DNA from: Pelagibius sp.
GTDB lineage: Bacteria > Pseudomonadota > Alphaproteobacteria > Kiloniellales > Kiloniellaceae
Length of the DNA stretch: 64,000 nucleotides
Direction: 5' to 3'
Assembly (NCBI GenBank): GCA_028280305.1
Contig: JANQMC010000012.1
Location: 124,001 to 188,000, forward strand
The translations under genes were made by a program, and so were the position numbers. Below the pieces are notes generated by a model. It searched no databases and was not told the origin of the DNA. It was given only the letters and a program-made list of their open reading frames with translations. Of this stretch, positions 8,518 to 17,550 are shown piece after piece (position 1 is the first letter of the stretch; each line of letters begins with the position of its first letter).

Positions 8518-9795
8518 ATGTTGGACATAAGATGGATTCGTGAGGAGCCCGAGGCTCTCGACGCCGCGCTGAAACGCCGCGGCCTCGAACCCCTGGCTGA
8601 AGCCGTGCTCGCCCTGGACGGCAAGCACCGTGCCGTGCAGGCCGAACTGCAGGACATACAGACCCGGCGCAACGAGTCCTCCAAGGCCATCGGCGAAGCG
8701 AAGCGCAAGGGTGAGGATGCCTCCGCCCTGATGGAAGAGGTTGCCGGACTGAAGGGTAAAATGGCGGCGGCGGAAGAGGCCGAGCGTGAGTCCTCCGCTG
8801 CCTTGACCGACCTCTTGAGCGGCATTCCCAATGTGACGCTGCCGGACGTGCCCGAAGGGCCGGACGAGACGGCCAATGTGGAACTGCGCAAGCATCTGAC
8901 GCCGACCGAGTTCGACTTCGAACCGAAGGAGCACTACGAACTGGGAGAGGCGCTCGGCTATCTCGATTTCGAAAGCGCGGCCAAGCTCTCCGGTTCGCGC
9001 TTTGTGGTCATGCGCGGTCAGATCGCACGGCTGCATCGCGCCCTGGCGCAGTTCATGGTCGACCTCCACACCACGGAGCACGGCTATGAAGAAGTCGCGC
9101 CGCCGCTTTTGGTGCGCGACCACGTGCTCTATGGCACGGGACAATTGCCGAAGTTCGCTGAAGATCAGTTCCGCACCACCAGCGATCATTGGCTGATCCC
9201 GACGGCGGAGGTACCGCTGACCAACCTGGTTGCCGGCGACATCCTCGAAGCTGAAGCGCTGCCGCTGCGGGTGACGGCCCTGACGCCGTGTTTCCGTTCG
9301 GAAGCCGGCTCTGCCGGCCGCGATACCCGTGGCATGCTGCGCCAGCATCAGTTCGAGAAGGTTGAACTGGTCTCAATCACCAAGCCTGAAGAGTCTCTGG
9401 ATGAGCTTGAGCGCATGGTCGGCTGCGCCGAGGAGGTGTTGAAGCGTCTCGGCCTGCCATACAGGGTGATGGTGCTGTCGACCGGCGACATCGGCTTCGG
9501 CGCCCGGAAGACCTATGACGTCGAGGTCTGGTTGCCCGGACAGAAGGCCTATCGGGAAATCTCAAGCTGCTCGAACTGCGGCGATTTCCAGGCGCGGCGC
9601 ATGAAGGCGCGCTACCGCCCGGTGGATGAAAAGGGCACCCGCTTCGTACATAGCCTTAACGGCTCCGGCGTTGCGGTGGGGCGTTGTCTGATCGCGGTGA
9701 TGGAGAACTATCAACAGGGCAACGGCACCATCGCGGTGCCCGAAGCGCTGCGCCCCTACATGGGCGGACAGGAGGTCATCGGCGATCATGGCTAA
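8518..9795 (+). CDS. serS: Seryl-tRNA synthetase
   Basis: A class II synthetase of 425 residues that charges tRNA-Ser. It has the N-terminal coiled-coil arm that contacts the long variable arm of tRNA-Ser (about residues 30-100, heptad-like and charged). The class II core shows motif 2 ([20 protein letters not shown]) and motif 3 ([12 protein letters not shown]). The start is the ATG at 8518. The end overlaps surE by eight bases, so serS, surE, pcm and the LysM gene form one tightly packed transcription unit. Confidence 0.97.
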   Translation: MLDIRWIREEPEALDAALKRRGLEPLAEAVLALDGKHRAVQAELQDIQTRRNESSKAIGEAKRKGEDASALMEEVAGLKGKMAAAEEAERESSAALTDLLSGIPNVTLPDVPEGPDETANVELRKHLTPTEFDFEPKEHYELGEALGYLDFESAAKLSGSRFVVMRGQIARLHRALAQFMVDLHTTEHGYEEVAPPLLVRDHVLYGTGQLPKFAEDQFRTTSDHWLIPTAEVPLTNLVAGDILEAEALPLRVTALTPCFRSEAGSAGRDTRGMLRQHQFEKVELVSITKPEESLDELERMVGCAEEVLKRLGLPYRVMVLSTGDIGFGARKTYDVEVWLPGQKAYREISSCSNCGDFQARRMKARYRPVDEKGTRFVHSLNGSGVAVGRCLIAVMENYQQGNGTIAVPEALRPYMGGQEVIGDHG

Positions 9796-10570
9796 AGACG
9801 CCCTGAACCTGAAGAAGGCCCGCATCCTCGTTACCAACGACGACGGCATTCACGCCCCGGGCCTGAAGGTTCTGGAGAAGCTCGCCAAGACGCTGAGCGA
9901 CGACGTCTGGGTGGTGGCGCCGGAGACCGAACAGTCGGCAACCAGCCATTCGCTGACGCTGAGACGGCCGTTGCGGGAGCGGCGTCTTGGCCCCAAGCGT
10001 TTTTCCGTCGACGGCACACCCACCGACTGTGTGCTGGTCGCCCATCACCGCATCCTGGCCGACAAGCTGCCGGACCTGGTGCTTTCCGGCATCAACGACG
10101 GCGGCAATCTGGCCGAGGACGTGACCTATTCCGGCACGGTCGCCGCGACCATGGAGGCGGCCCTGCTGGGCATTCCGGCCATCGCCTTTTCCCAGCAGCG
10201 CGACGAAGACGGCATCGTCCGCTGGAAGGTGGCGGAAGCTTTCCTGGCGGACATCGTGCGCAAGCTCGCCCCCATGACCTGGCCCAAGGATCTGCTGGTC
10301 AACGTGAACTTTCCGGCGGTGAAGCCAGAGGCGGTGACCGGCGTCGAAATCTGCCGCCAGGGCCGCCGTGACGAAGGTGCTGCCGTTACGGAGGGTTTCG
10401 ACCCCTCCGGCCGGCGCTTCCTCTGGATCGGCGGCTATCAGCACGACAGATCGTCGGAGAAGGATACCGACCTGGCTGTCACCGCAAGGGGCGGCATTTC
10501 CGTGACGCCCTTGCACCTCGATCTGACTCACCGTGCGACCATGAAGAAAATGAAGGGGCTCTTTGCCTGA
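9788..10570 (+). CDS. surE: 5'/3'-nucleotidase SurE
   Basis: A 260-residue nucleotidase that dephosphorylates nucleoside monophosphates and is linked to survival in stationary phase. The N-terminal [12 protein letters not shown] motif carries the Asp pair that binds the divalent metal. The later [16 protein letters not shown] and YSGTVAAT segments complete the active site. It overlaps serS at its start and shares TGATG with pcm at 10568-10572. The surE-pcm pairing is widespread in proteobacteria. Confidence 0.96.
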   Translation: MAKDALNLKKARILVTNDDGIHAPGLKVLEKLAKTLSDDVWVVAPETEQSATSHSLTLRRPLRERRLGPKRFSVDGTPTDCVLVAHHRILADKLPDLVLSGINDGGNLAEDVTYSGTVAATMEAALLGIPAIAFSQQRDEDGIVRWKVAEAFLADIVRKLAPMTWPKDLLVNVNFPAVKPEAVTGVEICRQGRRDEGAAVTEGFDPSGRRFLWIGGYQHDRSSEKDTDLAVTARGGISVTPLHLDLTHRATMKKMKGLFA

Positions 10571-11241
10571 TGGTCGCCTCGCGGAAGATACGCCTGATCA
10601 TGGAACTGCGCCGCGGCGGCATTGCCGATACGGACGTGCTTTCCGCGATCGAGCGCATTCCGCGGGAAGCCTTCGCGCCGGAAAGCTTTCGCCACCAGGC
10701 CTATGAGAATCTGGCTATTCCCATCGGCCAGGGCCAGACCCTGAGCCAGCCCCAGGTGGTGGCGCAGATGACCCAGGCGCTGCAGGCCAGTCGCCGCACC
10801 AAGGTTTTGGAGATCGGCACGGGCTCCGGCTACCAGGCGGCGGTGCTCTCCCGGCTTTGCCGCAGGGTCTATACCGTGGAGCGCTTCAAGGAGCTTCGCG
10901 CCTCGGCCGAGGAACGTTTCGCCGCCTTGCGCCTGCACAACATCACCACCCGCCATGGCGATGGCTGGAAGGGCTGGCCGGAACAGGCGCCCTTCGACCG
11001 TATCATGGTAACGGCGGCGGCAACGGACGTGCCTTCGGTCCTGGTCGATCAGCTTGCCGAGGGCGGGCAGATGGTTCTGCCGGTGGGCCGCACGTCGCGC
11101 GACCAAGCCCTGCTGCGCCTGCGTCGCGAAGGCGACAGCGTCGTCGAAGAGCATCTCGGCGATGTGCGCTTCGTGCCTCTGGTGGAAGGGGTGCCGGACG
11201 ACGAGGCCTATTTTGCCCAGAGGGGCGGGAGGCTGGCATGA
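10570..11241 (+). CDS. pcm: Protein-L-isoaspartate O-methyltransferase
   Basis: A 223-residue SAM-dependent enzyme that methylates isoaspartyl residues, starting their repair. The N-terminal IERIPREAFAPESFRHQAYE region and the SAM-binding loop VLEIGTGSGYQAAVLS match the family. The YTVERFKEL segment follows. It begins on the overlapping TGATG of surE and ends in an ATGA overlap with the LysM/M23 gene. Confidence 0.95.
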   Translation: MVASRKIRLIMELRRGGIADTDVLSAIERIPREAFAPESFRHQAYENLAIPIGQGQTLSQPQVVAQMTQALQASRRTKVLEIGTGSGYQAAVLSRLCRRVYTVERFKELRASAEERFAALRLHNITTRHGDGWKGWPEQAPFDRIMVTAAATDVPSVLVDQLAEGGQMVLPVGRTSRDQALLRLRREGDSVVEEHLGDVRFVPLVEGVPDDEAYFAQRGGRLA

Positions 11242-12494
11242 AACTGCGAGCAACGCTTGTTTTAGGCTGTGTGGCCCTGGCGCTGTCGGGTTGCCTGGCC
11301 ACGCCGACTTACCGGGCGGCTGACTTCCAGACGCCGAAGGATCCGCCAAGGCTGCCGGAACGCAAGCCGACGCCGCCGTTGAATTTCGCCTCCTGGGTCG
11401 AGCCTGTTGAAACGGCGGCATCGCCGCTGCCCGGTTCCGCCGTAGAGGTGGAACAGCTCGCGCCGCTCGGCGACGCGCAACCGCAGCAGGCGGCGAACCC
11501 GCAACCTCAGGCCCAAGCGACCCCAATACAGCAGGCGCCGCCGCCGGCGCAGCTCCAGCAGGTTGCCGCTCAAACCACGGCCATTCCCGCTGACGGACGG
11601 TACCTGGTGGGCAAAGGTGACAGTCTTTACGGCATCGCCCGGCGCTTCGGTCTGCCGATCCGGGCAATCATTGACGCCAACAACCTTCAACCTCCCTACC
11701 GCTTGACCCTCGGCCAGAGCCTGACGATCCCGCAGGCCAAGATCCACGTGGTGGCGCCTGGCGATACGATCTTCAATATAGCGCGGCGCTACGACGTCGA
11801 CCGCAGCGAGCTGGTGCGCCTGAACGGTATCGAGGCGCCTTATACGATCCCGCTCGGGCAGAAACTGATCCTGCCGCAGATGGGAACCCAAACGGCGACC
11901 GCCGGTATCTCTTCCGCGCCGCAGGCGCGGCCATCTGCGGAGAACCCGGCTGCCGCCACCACCCGTTCCGCGGGCCTGCCGAAACCGCCGGCGGCGCGGC
12001 CTTCTGCAAACCGGCCGGCGATAGCGAAAGCGCCGACTGCGGAACCCGTCGTCGCCAGGCCGGGACCTGTCGGCAAACCGCCGCCGCGGGCGAAATCGAC
12101 CTTCCTTTGGCCGGTACAGGGTCCGGTTCTGTCGTCCTTCGGCGGCAAGAAAAGCGGCGAGCACAATGACGGAATAAATATTGCCGCGCCGCGCGGCACG
12201 CCGGTGCGGGCCGCGGAGAACGGCGTTGTCGCCTATGCCGGCGAGGAACTGAAAGGCTTCGGCAAGCTGCTGCTGATCAAGCATGCCGACGGCTGGATAA
12301 CCGCCTATGCCCACAACGAGCGGCTGTTGGTGACCCAGGGCGATGTGGTGACCCGCGGCCAAAGCATCGCCAGGGTTGGCTCCAGTGGTTCGGTCGACCG
12401 CCCTCAACTGCACTTCGAGGTGCGGCGCGGGACCCGTGCCGTGAACCCGGAGACCATGATGGGCCCGCGGCCGACCACCGCTGCCACAAACTGA
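11238..12494 (+). CDS. LysM/M23-family lipoprotein, NlpD-like, probably catalytically degenerate
   Basis: A 418-residue envelope protein. The N terminus is a lipoprotein signal peptide with lipobox LSGC (Cys at about residue 19). A Pro/Gln-rich linker leads to two LysM motifs (about 120-165 and 170-210), which bind peptidoglycan. A Pro/Ala-rich spacer then leads to a C-terminal LytM/M23 domain (about 295-410). In that domain the first zinc motif reads EHNDGINIAAPRGTPV, with Asn where active enzymes have Asp. Like NlpD, EnvC and DipM it may therefore activate amidases rather than cut cross-bridges. The start is the ATG at 11238, overlapping the pcm stop. Confidence 0.88.
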   Translation: MKLRATLVLGCVALALSGCLATPTYRAADFQTPKDPPRLPERKPTPPLNFASWVEPVETAASPLPGSAVEVEQLAPLGDAQPQQAANPQPQAQATPIQQAPPPAQLQQVAAQTTAIPADGRYLVGKGDSLYGIARRFGLPIRAIIDANNLQPPYRLTLGQSLTIPQAKIHVVAPGDTIFNIARRYDVDRSELVRLNGIEAPYTIPLGQKLILPQMGTQTATAGISSAPQARPSAENPAAATTRSAGLPKPPAARPSANRPAIAKAPTAEPVVARPGPVGKPPPRAKSTFLWPVQGPVLSSFGGKKSGEHNDGINIAAPRGTPVRAAENGVVAYAGEELKGFGKLLLIKHADGWITAYAHNERLLVTQGDVVTRGQSIARVGSSGSVDRPQLHFEVRRGTRAVNPETMMGPRPTTAATN

Positions 12495-12591
12495 AGCAGG
12501 CATATTTCGACCGCGGTCATAGGGCCGAGCCTGGCCTCAGACCTTCGCGTCTGCGAGTCTACCTGAGTCTTTCATCATCCGGAGAGAGCCC

Positions 12592-12918
12592 GTGCATGTT
12601 GTGATTTTCGAGGTGCGGCCCAAAGAGGGGCGAAAGGGTGACTACTTGGATGTTGCCGCGTCTCTGCGCAGCGAGTTGGAGCAGATGGACGGCTTTATCT
12701 CGGTGGAACGCTTTGCCAGCCTGACCGACGAAGGCAAGATCCTCTCCCTGTCCTTCTGGCGCGATGAGGAAGCCCTGATCCGGTGGCGCAATCATGCGGA
12801 GCACCAGGCGGCGCAGGGCAGGGGGCGCCATGACATCTTTCAGGACTACCGTCTGCGCATCGCCTCTGTTGTCCGCGATTATGGCATGAACGACCGCGCC
12901 GAAGCGCCGCAGCCCTAA
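12592..12918 (+). CDS. Antibiotic biosynthesis monooxygenase (ABM) domain protein
   Basis: A 108-residue single-domain protein of the dimeric alpha/beta-barrel fold. The pattern VVIFEVRPKEGRKGDYLD, followed by FISVERFASLTDEGKILSLSFWRDEEALIRWRN, is typical of small ABM/YgiN-like proteins. The GTG start at 12592 is supported by GGAGAG at 12581-12586. The substrate is unknown; such proteins include quinol and heme-degrading monooxygenases as well as non-enzymatic members. It is a monocistronic gene convergent with the AAA ATPase, with a REP-like palindrome between them. Confidence 0.75.
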   Translation: MHVVIFEVRPKEGRKGDYLDVAASLRSELEQMDGFISVERFASLTDEGKILSLSFWRDEEALIRWRNHAEHQAAQGRGRHDIFQDYRLRIASVVRDYGMNDRAEAPQP

Positions 12919-12930
12919 GGCTAGGCATAG

Positions 12931-13015
12931 TTCGAGACGGGCCTGCGGCCCTCCTCAGTATGAGGATTGAGAGACAAGCGCTCACCCTGAGGAGGCGCGT
13001 CAGTGCCGTCTCGAA
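12931..13015. repeat. REP-like intergenic palindrome
   Basis: TTCGAGACGG at 12931-12940 pairs with CCGTCTCGAA at 13006-13015, and CTCCTCAG at 12951-12958 pairs with CTGAGGAG at 12987-12994. The whole element is an imperfect inverted repeat of about 85 bases lying between two convergent genes. The sequence resembles repetitive palindromes I recall as common in alphaproteobacterial genomes. It could also stop transcription from both sides. Confidence 0.7.
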
Positions 13016-13035
13016 GGGTCTGTCATCCGGCGGGC

Positions 13036-13911
13036 CTAGTCTTCCAGGCGTTTGCCCAGGCGGCCGGCGAGGTCCTGGATGTACTGCCAGGCGACACGGC
13101 CGGAGCGGCCGCCGCGGGTGACGCCCCATTCCTTGGCCTCGGCACGTAGCTGATCCTTGGGGATCGCCAGGCCGTAGCGCTTGGCGTAGCCCTCGATCAT
13201 GGCGAAATAGGTATTCTGATCGCAGTTGTGGAAGCCGAGCCAGAGGCCGAAGCGGTCGGAGAGGCTGACCTTCTCTTCGACAGCCTCCGAGGCATGGATT
13301 GCCGTCGAACGCTCGTTTTCGATCATATCCCGGGGCATCAGATGGCGCCGATTGGAGGTGGCGTAGAAGATCACGTTGGCCGGCCGCCCCTCTATGCCGC
13401 CTTCCAGGACCGCTTTCAGCGATTTGTAGCTGGCGTCCTCGCCATCGAAGCTGAGGTCGTCGCAGAACAGGACGCAGGGACGGTGGGTCTGGCGCAGCAA
13501 CTGCAGCAGCCGTGGCAGGCTGGGAATATCCTCTCGATGGATTTCCACCAGGACGAGGCGGCCCTTGCCGTTTCCGGCCTCGTTCACGCGGGCGTGGACG
13601 GCCTTCACCAGGGAACTCTTGCCCATGCCGCGGGAGCCCCAGAGCAGGGCATTGTTGGCCGGCAGGCCCTCGGCAAAGCGCCGGGTGTTCTCGAAGAGGG
13701 TCTCCGCCTGCCGCTCTATCCCTTGCAGAAGGGCGAAGTCGACCCGATTTATGTGCAACACCGGCTCCAGCCGGTCGCTTTCCGGATGCCAGATGAAAGC
13801 GTCGGCGGCATCCAGATCGATGGCCGAAGGGACGACCGGAGCGAGTCGTTCCAGCGCCTCGGCGATACGCTGGAGCAGCGGCGTGAGGCTTTGGTTTTCT
13901 GGACTGTTCAT
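13036..13911 (-). CDS. AAA-type ATPase, DUF815 family
   Basis: A 291-residue P-loop ATPase. Walker A is WGSRGMGKSSLVKAV and Walker B is CVLFCDDLSFD. An N-terminal helical segment of about 70 residues precedes the ATPase core. The family (DUF815) is widespread in alphaproteobacteria, and its cellular role is not established to my knowledge. The start was placed at the ATG whose complement is 13909-13911; an upstream in-frame start at 13956 lacks support. It is transcribed alone and diverges from yajC. Confidence 0.82.
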   Translation of the reverse strand: MNSPENQSLTPLLQRIAEALERLAPVVPSAIDLDAADAFIWHPESDRLEPVLHINRVDFALLQGIERQAETLFENTRRFAEGLPANNALLWGSRGMGKSSLVKAVHARVNEAGNGKGRLVLVEIHREDIPSLPRLLQLLRQTHRPCVLFCDDLSFDGEDASYKSLKAVLEGGIEGRPANVIFYATSNRRHLMPRDMIENERSTAIHASEAVEEKVSLSDRFGLWLGFHNCDQNTYFAMIEGYAKRYGLAIPKDQLRAEAKEWGVTRGGRSGRVAWQYIQDLAGRLGKRLED

Positions 13912-14022
13912 TGATGCCCCTAAGAACGGCGGCCAAGAGGTTGAATTTCGGCGCAAAATCTAATGGCTGGACCGGGCCCGGTCAATCCCGCTCTGGCCTG
14001 TTTCCGGCGCTTCCAGGTGACG

Positions 14023-14050
14023 TTGCAATTCGCGCGCTTGTGGTTATAGT
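14023..14050 (+). promoter_or_regulatory. Putative promoter of yajC-secD-secF
   Basis: TTGCAA at 14023-14028 and TATAGT at 14045-14050 are 16 bases apart and end 34 bases before the yajC ATG. This is a good sigma-70-type match by eye. Confidence 0.55.
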
Positions 14051-14084
14051 CCGCCGGTCTGACTGCTCGGAAAAGGTCTAACTT

Positions 14085-14513
14085 ATGCTTATTTCGCCGG
14101 CCTATGCCCAGGCCGCAGGTGGCGGTGGAGCCGATCTCTTCACATCCTTCCTGCCCATCATCCTCATCTTTGTCGTCTTCTATTTTCTGCTGATCCGTCC
14201 GCAGCAAAAGAAGGTGAAAATGCACCGTGATATGGTTCAGGCCCTGCGCCGCGGCGACAAGGTCGTGACCGCCGGCGGGCTGATTGCCACGGTGACCAAG
14301 GTGATCAACGAGTCCGAGGTCCAGTTGGAACTGGCCGAGGGCGTGCGTGTCCGGGCGATGCGCCACACCATTCAGGATGTCACGAGCCGCACCGAAGCGG
14401 CGGCGGCCAAGGGCGATGGTGGGAAGCCCGCAAACGATGCCGGCGCGGCGCGCCCCAAAAGCCTGCTTGGCGGGCTTTTCGGCGGCAACCGGCCGCCGGG
14501 CGACAAGTCCTAA
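14085..14513 (+). CDS. yajC: Preprotein translocase subunit YajC
   Basis: A 142-residue single-span membrane protein that associates with SecDF and the Sec translocon. The transmembrane segment (PIILIFVVFYFLLIRPQQKK) is followed by the conserved region HRDMVQALRRGDKVVTAGGL. The C-terminal tail, rich in Ala, Gly and Lys, is longer than in E. coli. The gene starts the yajC-secD-secF-Mth938 operon, with 29 bases to secD. Confidence 0.94.
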   Translation: MLISPAYAQAAGGGGADLFTSFLPIILIFVVFYFLLIRPQQKKVKMHRDMVQALRRGDKVVTAGGLIATVTKVINESEVQLELAEGVRVRAMRHTIQDVTSRTEAAAAKGDGGKPANDAGAARPKSLLGGLFGGNRPPGDKS

Positions 14514-14542
14514 GTCCGGGCCTTACTAGAAAGCACCCCGCC

Positions 14543-16102
14543 ATGGTTCATATCCCGCGCTGGCAAGTCGTTCTGATCATCCTGATTGTGCTGGCTGGTT
14601 TCGTCTATGCGTCTCCCAACCTGCTTGGCAGCAAGCAGGCGGAAGACCTGCCGGGCTGGGTGCCCCACCAACAGGTGAACCTGGGCCTCGACCTGCGCGG
14701 CGGTTCTTATCTGCTGATCGAGGTGGATCTGCCGTCCGTCTTCGAGGAAGACCGTGAGAACCTGGTGGAAGAACTGCGCAGCGCCATGTCGCAGCGCGGT
14801 ATTCAGGCCTCGGGCTGGGGGCTGTTCGGGTTGGAGGCCGGCTTCACGCTGAACGATCCGGAGGATTCCGGCCGGGCGCGGCAGGCGATCGTCGAGCTGA
14901 TCCCGCGGCTCTTGGATGTCGACGTCGATGACGGTGTGTTCCGGGTTGCCTTGTCGGAGCAGGCGATTCAGGAGCGCTCCACCGCCGTCGTCAATCAGGC
15001 GATCGAAGTGATCCGCCGCCGGATCGACGAGACGGGCACCAAGGAACCTTCCATCCAGCGCCATGGCGAAGACCGAATTCTCATTCAATTGCCCGGCGTC
15101 GACGATCCGGAACGCATCAAGGCGCTGATCGGCCAGACGGCGGTCCTGAGTTTCCGCTTCGTGCATGACAGCCTTGGCACCGGCGGGCGCCTGCCGCCGT
15201 CGGTGGAACTGCTGGAGGCGGATGACCCCGGCCCGGGCGAGCCGGAGGCCTATCCGGTGAGCAAGCGGGTGATGGTCAGCGGCGATCGCCTGGTGGATGC
15301 TCAGGCGACCTTCCAGGACGGCCTTCCGGTGGTCAGCTTCAGCTTCGATACGGTGGGTGCGCAACGTTTCGGCCAAGCGACGACGGAAAATGTCCGGCGT
15401 CTCTTTGCCATCGTTCTGGACGACAAGGTAATTTCGGCGCCGCAGATCCGCGAACCGATCCTGGGCGGGCGCGGCGTGATCTCCGGCACCTTTACCGTCG
15501 AGGAAGCGCAGGACCTTGCCCTGCTGCTGCGTGCGGGCGCCCTGCCGGCGCCGCTGTCCTATCTCGAGGAACGCACTGTCGGGCCGGGCTTGGGGGCGGA
15601 CTCGATCCGCGCCGGCGAGATCGCCGCTGTCCTCGGTCTCGTGTTCGTGGTCATCTTCATGGCGGCGATCTACGGCCTCTTCGGCGCCATGGCGGCTGCC
15701 GCGCTTCTTGTGAACCTGGTCTTGCTGCTGGCCGCGCTTTCGGTACTGCAGGCGACGCTGACCCTGCCAGGCATTGCCGGTATCGTCCTCACCATCGGTA
15801 TGGCGGTGGATGCCAATGTGCTGATCTTCGAGCGCATTCGCGAGGAGATGCGCAATGGCCGCGGCCCGGTTACGGCTGTTGATGCCGGTTATCGACGGGC
15901 CCTTTCGACGATCATGGACTCCAATCTGACGACCCTGATCGCGGCGCTGCTGTTGTTCAATTTCGGCTCCGGCCCCATCAAAGGCTTCGCGGTTACGCTC
16001 GCCATCGGGCTGCTGACGTCGATGTTCTCGGCGATCATGTTGACCCGATCCCTTGTCGTGCTTTGGCTGCGTCAGCGCAAGCCTGACACCTTGGCGATCT
16101 AG
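14543..16102 (+). CDS. secD: Protein translocase subunit SecD
   Basis: A 519-residue RND-family membrane protein that uses the proton gradient to pull exported proteins out of the SecYEG channel. There is one N-terminal transmembrane helix, then a large periplasmic part beginning with VNLGLDLRGGSYLLIEVD. Five transmembrane helices follow in the C-terminal third (GEIAAVLGLVFVVIFMAAIY ... GMAVDANVLIFERIREEMRNG). It lies 13 bases upstream of secF, and the two products act as a complex. Confidence 0.97.
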   Translation: MVHIPRWQVVLIILIVLAGFVYASPNLLGSKQAEDLPGWVPHQQVNLGLDLRGGSYLLIEVDLPSVFEEDRENLVEELRSAMSQRGIQASGWGLFGLEAGFTLNDPEDSGRARQAIVELIPRLLDVDVDDGVFRVALSEQAIQERSTAVVNQAIEVIRRRIDETGTKEPSIQRHGEDRILIQLPGVDDPERIKALIGQTAVLSFRFVHDSLGTGGRLPPSVELLEADDPGPGEPEAYPVSKRVMVSGDRLVDAQATFQDGLPVVSFSFDTVGAQRFGQATTENVRRLFAIVLDDKVISAPQIREPILGGRGVISGTFTVEEAQDLALLLRAGALPAPLSYLEERTVGPGLGADSIRAGEIAAVLGLVFVVIFMAAIYGLFGAMAAAALLVNLVLLLAALSVLQATLTLPGIAGIVLTIGMAVDANVLIFERIREEMRNGRGPVTAVDAGYRRALSTIMDSNLTTLIAALLLFNFGSGPIKGFAVTLAIGLLTSMFSAIMLTRSLVVLWLRQRKPDTLAI

Positions 16103-16115
16103 GAGGGCAGGGACC

Positions 16116-17054
16116 ATGGCAATCATTCGCAGCCTGCCGCTTGAGTACGGCCTGCAATTCATCAAGCGCCGGAGCCTCTTCCTGGTCATCTCGGCTTGTC
16201 TGATGCTGGGGTCAGTGGGCCTGTTCTTCACCCAGGGGCTCAATTTCGGCGTCGACTTCCGCGGCGGCATCCTGATGGAGATCCGCACCGAGGGCCCGGC
16301 CGATCTCAGCGCCCTGCGCGCACGGGTCTCCGACCTTGGGCTCGGTGAGGTCACTTTGCAGGAGTTCGGCGAGCCGACCGACGTTCTGATCAACATCGAA
16401 CGGCAGGCCGGTGAAGAGGCCGAACAGATCAAGGCGATCCAGATGGTCCGCGAAGCCCTCGGCGAGGGTATCGAGATGCGGCGCCAGGAGTTTGTCGGCC
16501 CCAAGGTCGGCGGAGAACTGAAGCAGGCCGGACTGCTGGCAACGGTCCTGGCTCTGCTCGGAATCGCGTTTTACATCTGGTTCCGCTTTGAATGGCATTT
16601 CAGTGTGGCGGCCCTCGTGGCCCTGATCCACGACGTGATAGCGACGGTCGGTTTCTACGCGATTACCCAGATCGAATTCAATCTGGCAACCCTGGCGGCG
16701 GTGCTGACCATCGCCGGTTACTCGATCAACGATACCGTGGTGATCTTTGACCGGGTGCGCGAGACACTGCGCAAGTTCAAGAAAGTGCCCTTGAACGAGG
16801 TGCTCGACCGGTCGATCAACCTCACGCTGTCCCGCACGGTGCTGACCTCTTTCACCACCCTGCTGGCTCTGGGGGCACTGTTCTTCTTCGGCGGCGAGGT
16901 GATCCGCGGCTTTACTGCCGGACTGATCTGGGGCGTGGTGATCGGCACCTATTCTTCGGTCGCGCTGGCGGTGCCGCTGTTGTCCTTCATGAAGCTGCGC
17001 CGCGGCAATGAAGAGGACGAGGCCGCCTCCAAGGGCGCTGCCGCCAAGGCCTGA
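16116..17054 (+). CDS. secF: Protein translocase subunit SecF
   Basis: A 312-residue partner of SecD. It has an N-terminal helix followed by LNFGVDFRGGILMEI, then five C-terminal transmembrane helices. The characteristic YSINDTVVIFDRVRETLRKF segment is present. The start is the ATG at 16116, with AGGAGG at 16101-16106; an upstream in-frame ATG inside secD has no ribosome-binding site. The product acts in the inner membrane with SecD and YajC. Confidence 0.97.
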   Translation: MAIIRSLPLEYGLQFIKRRSLFLVISACLMLGSVGLFFTQGLNFGVDFRGGILMEIRTEGPADLSALRARVSDLGLGEVTLQEFGEPTDVLINIERQAGEEAEQIKAIQMVREALGEGIEMRRQEFVGPKVGGELKQAGLLATVLALLGIAFYIWFRFEWHFSVAALVALIHDVIATVGFYAITQIEFNLATLAAVLTIAGYSINDTVVIFDRVRETLRKFKKVPLNEVLDRSINLTLSRTVLTSFTTLLALGALFFFGGEVIRGFTAGLIWGVVIGTYSSVALAVPLLSFMKLRRGNEEDEAASKGAAAKA

Positions 17055-17103
17055 CCCGCCGTCCAGAAAGCCGGCCGCTGTCCTGCGAATAAAAGGAACG
17101 GTT

Positions 17104-17481
17104 ATGGATGTGACCCCCCTGATCCCTCAGGACCGCCAGATCATCGAAGGTTATGGCGGTGGCGGGTTTCGCGTGTCCGGAGAGGCTTACAGCGGCTCGA
17201 CGCTGGTTCTGCCGGAGCGGACGCTGGCCTGGGACGTCACCGACATCACAACCCTCTCTCTCGACGATCTCGAACCTGTGATTTCCGCCGATCCCGCTAT
17301 CGAGGTGCTGCTGATCGGCTGTGGGACGGCCATGGCCTTCATCGATCCCGACCTGACGGAGGCGGCGCGGGCAAGGGGGGTGGCCCTGGAACCTATGGAT
17401 ACCGGAGCCGCCTGCCGCACCTACAATGTGCTTGCTGCAGAAGACCGGCGCGTTGCTGCCGCCGTCATCGCGGTCGATTGA
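17104..17481 (+). CDS. Mth938/DUF498 domain protein, homologue of complex I assembly factor NDUFAF3
   Basis: A 125-residue single-domain protein. The central segment VLLIGCGTAMAFIDPDL and the C-terminal VALEPMDTGAACRTYNVLAAEDRRVAAAVI match the Mth938 fold shared with human NDUFAF3. That protein is needed to assemble the peripheral arm of mitochondrial complex I. Its position directly after yajC-secD-secF (49 bases from secF) is a conserved alphaproteobacterial arrangement and fits a role in membrane-complex insertion. The start is the ATG at 17104, with an AAGGAA ribosome-binding site. A bacterial complex I role is inference. Confidence 0.85.
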   Translation: MDVTPLIPQDRQIIEGYGGGGFRVSGEAYSGSTLVLPERTLAWDVTDITTLSLDDLEPVISADPAIEVLLIGCGTAMAFIDPDLTEAARARGVALEPMDTGAACRTYNVLAAEDRRVAAAVIAVD

Positions 17482-17486
17482 AAGAG

Positions 17487-17518
17487 AAGGGCGGGCCTCC
17501 GTCAGAAGGCCCGCCTTT
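17487..17518. terminator. Hairpin terminator between the Mth938 gene and icd
   Basis: GGCGGGCCT at 17490-17498 pairs with AGGCCCGCC at 17507-17515, extended by A-T pairs, across an eight-base loop. TTTCC follows on the plus strand and CTTCTCTTT on the minus strand. It lies between two convergent genes and could act in both directions. Confidence 0.75.
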
Positions 17519-17550
17519 CCCCACTCCTCCCTGTCAACGCCCGGACTTTT

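Noticed and set aside
14510..16504. 664-codon minus-strand frame opposite secD
   Set aside because: It has no motif and covers a complete secD; long antisense frames are expected at this GC content.
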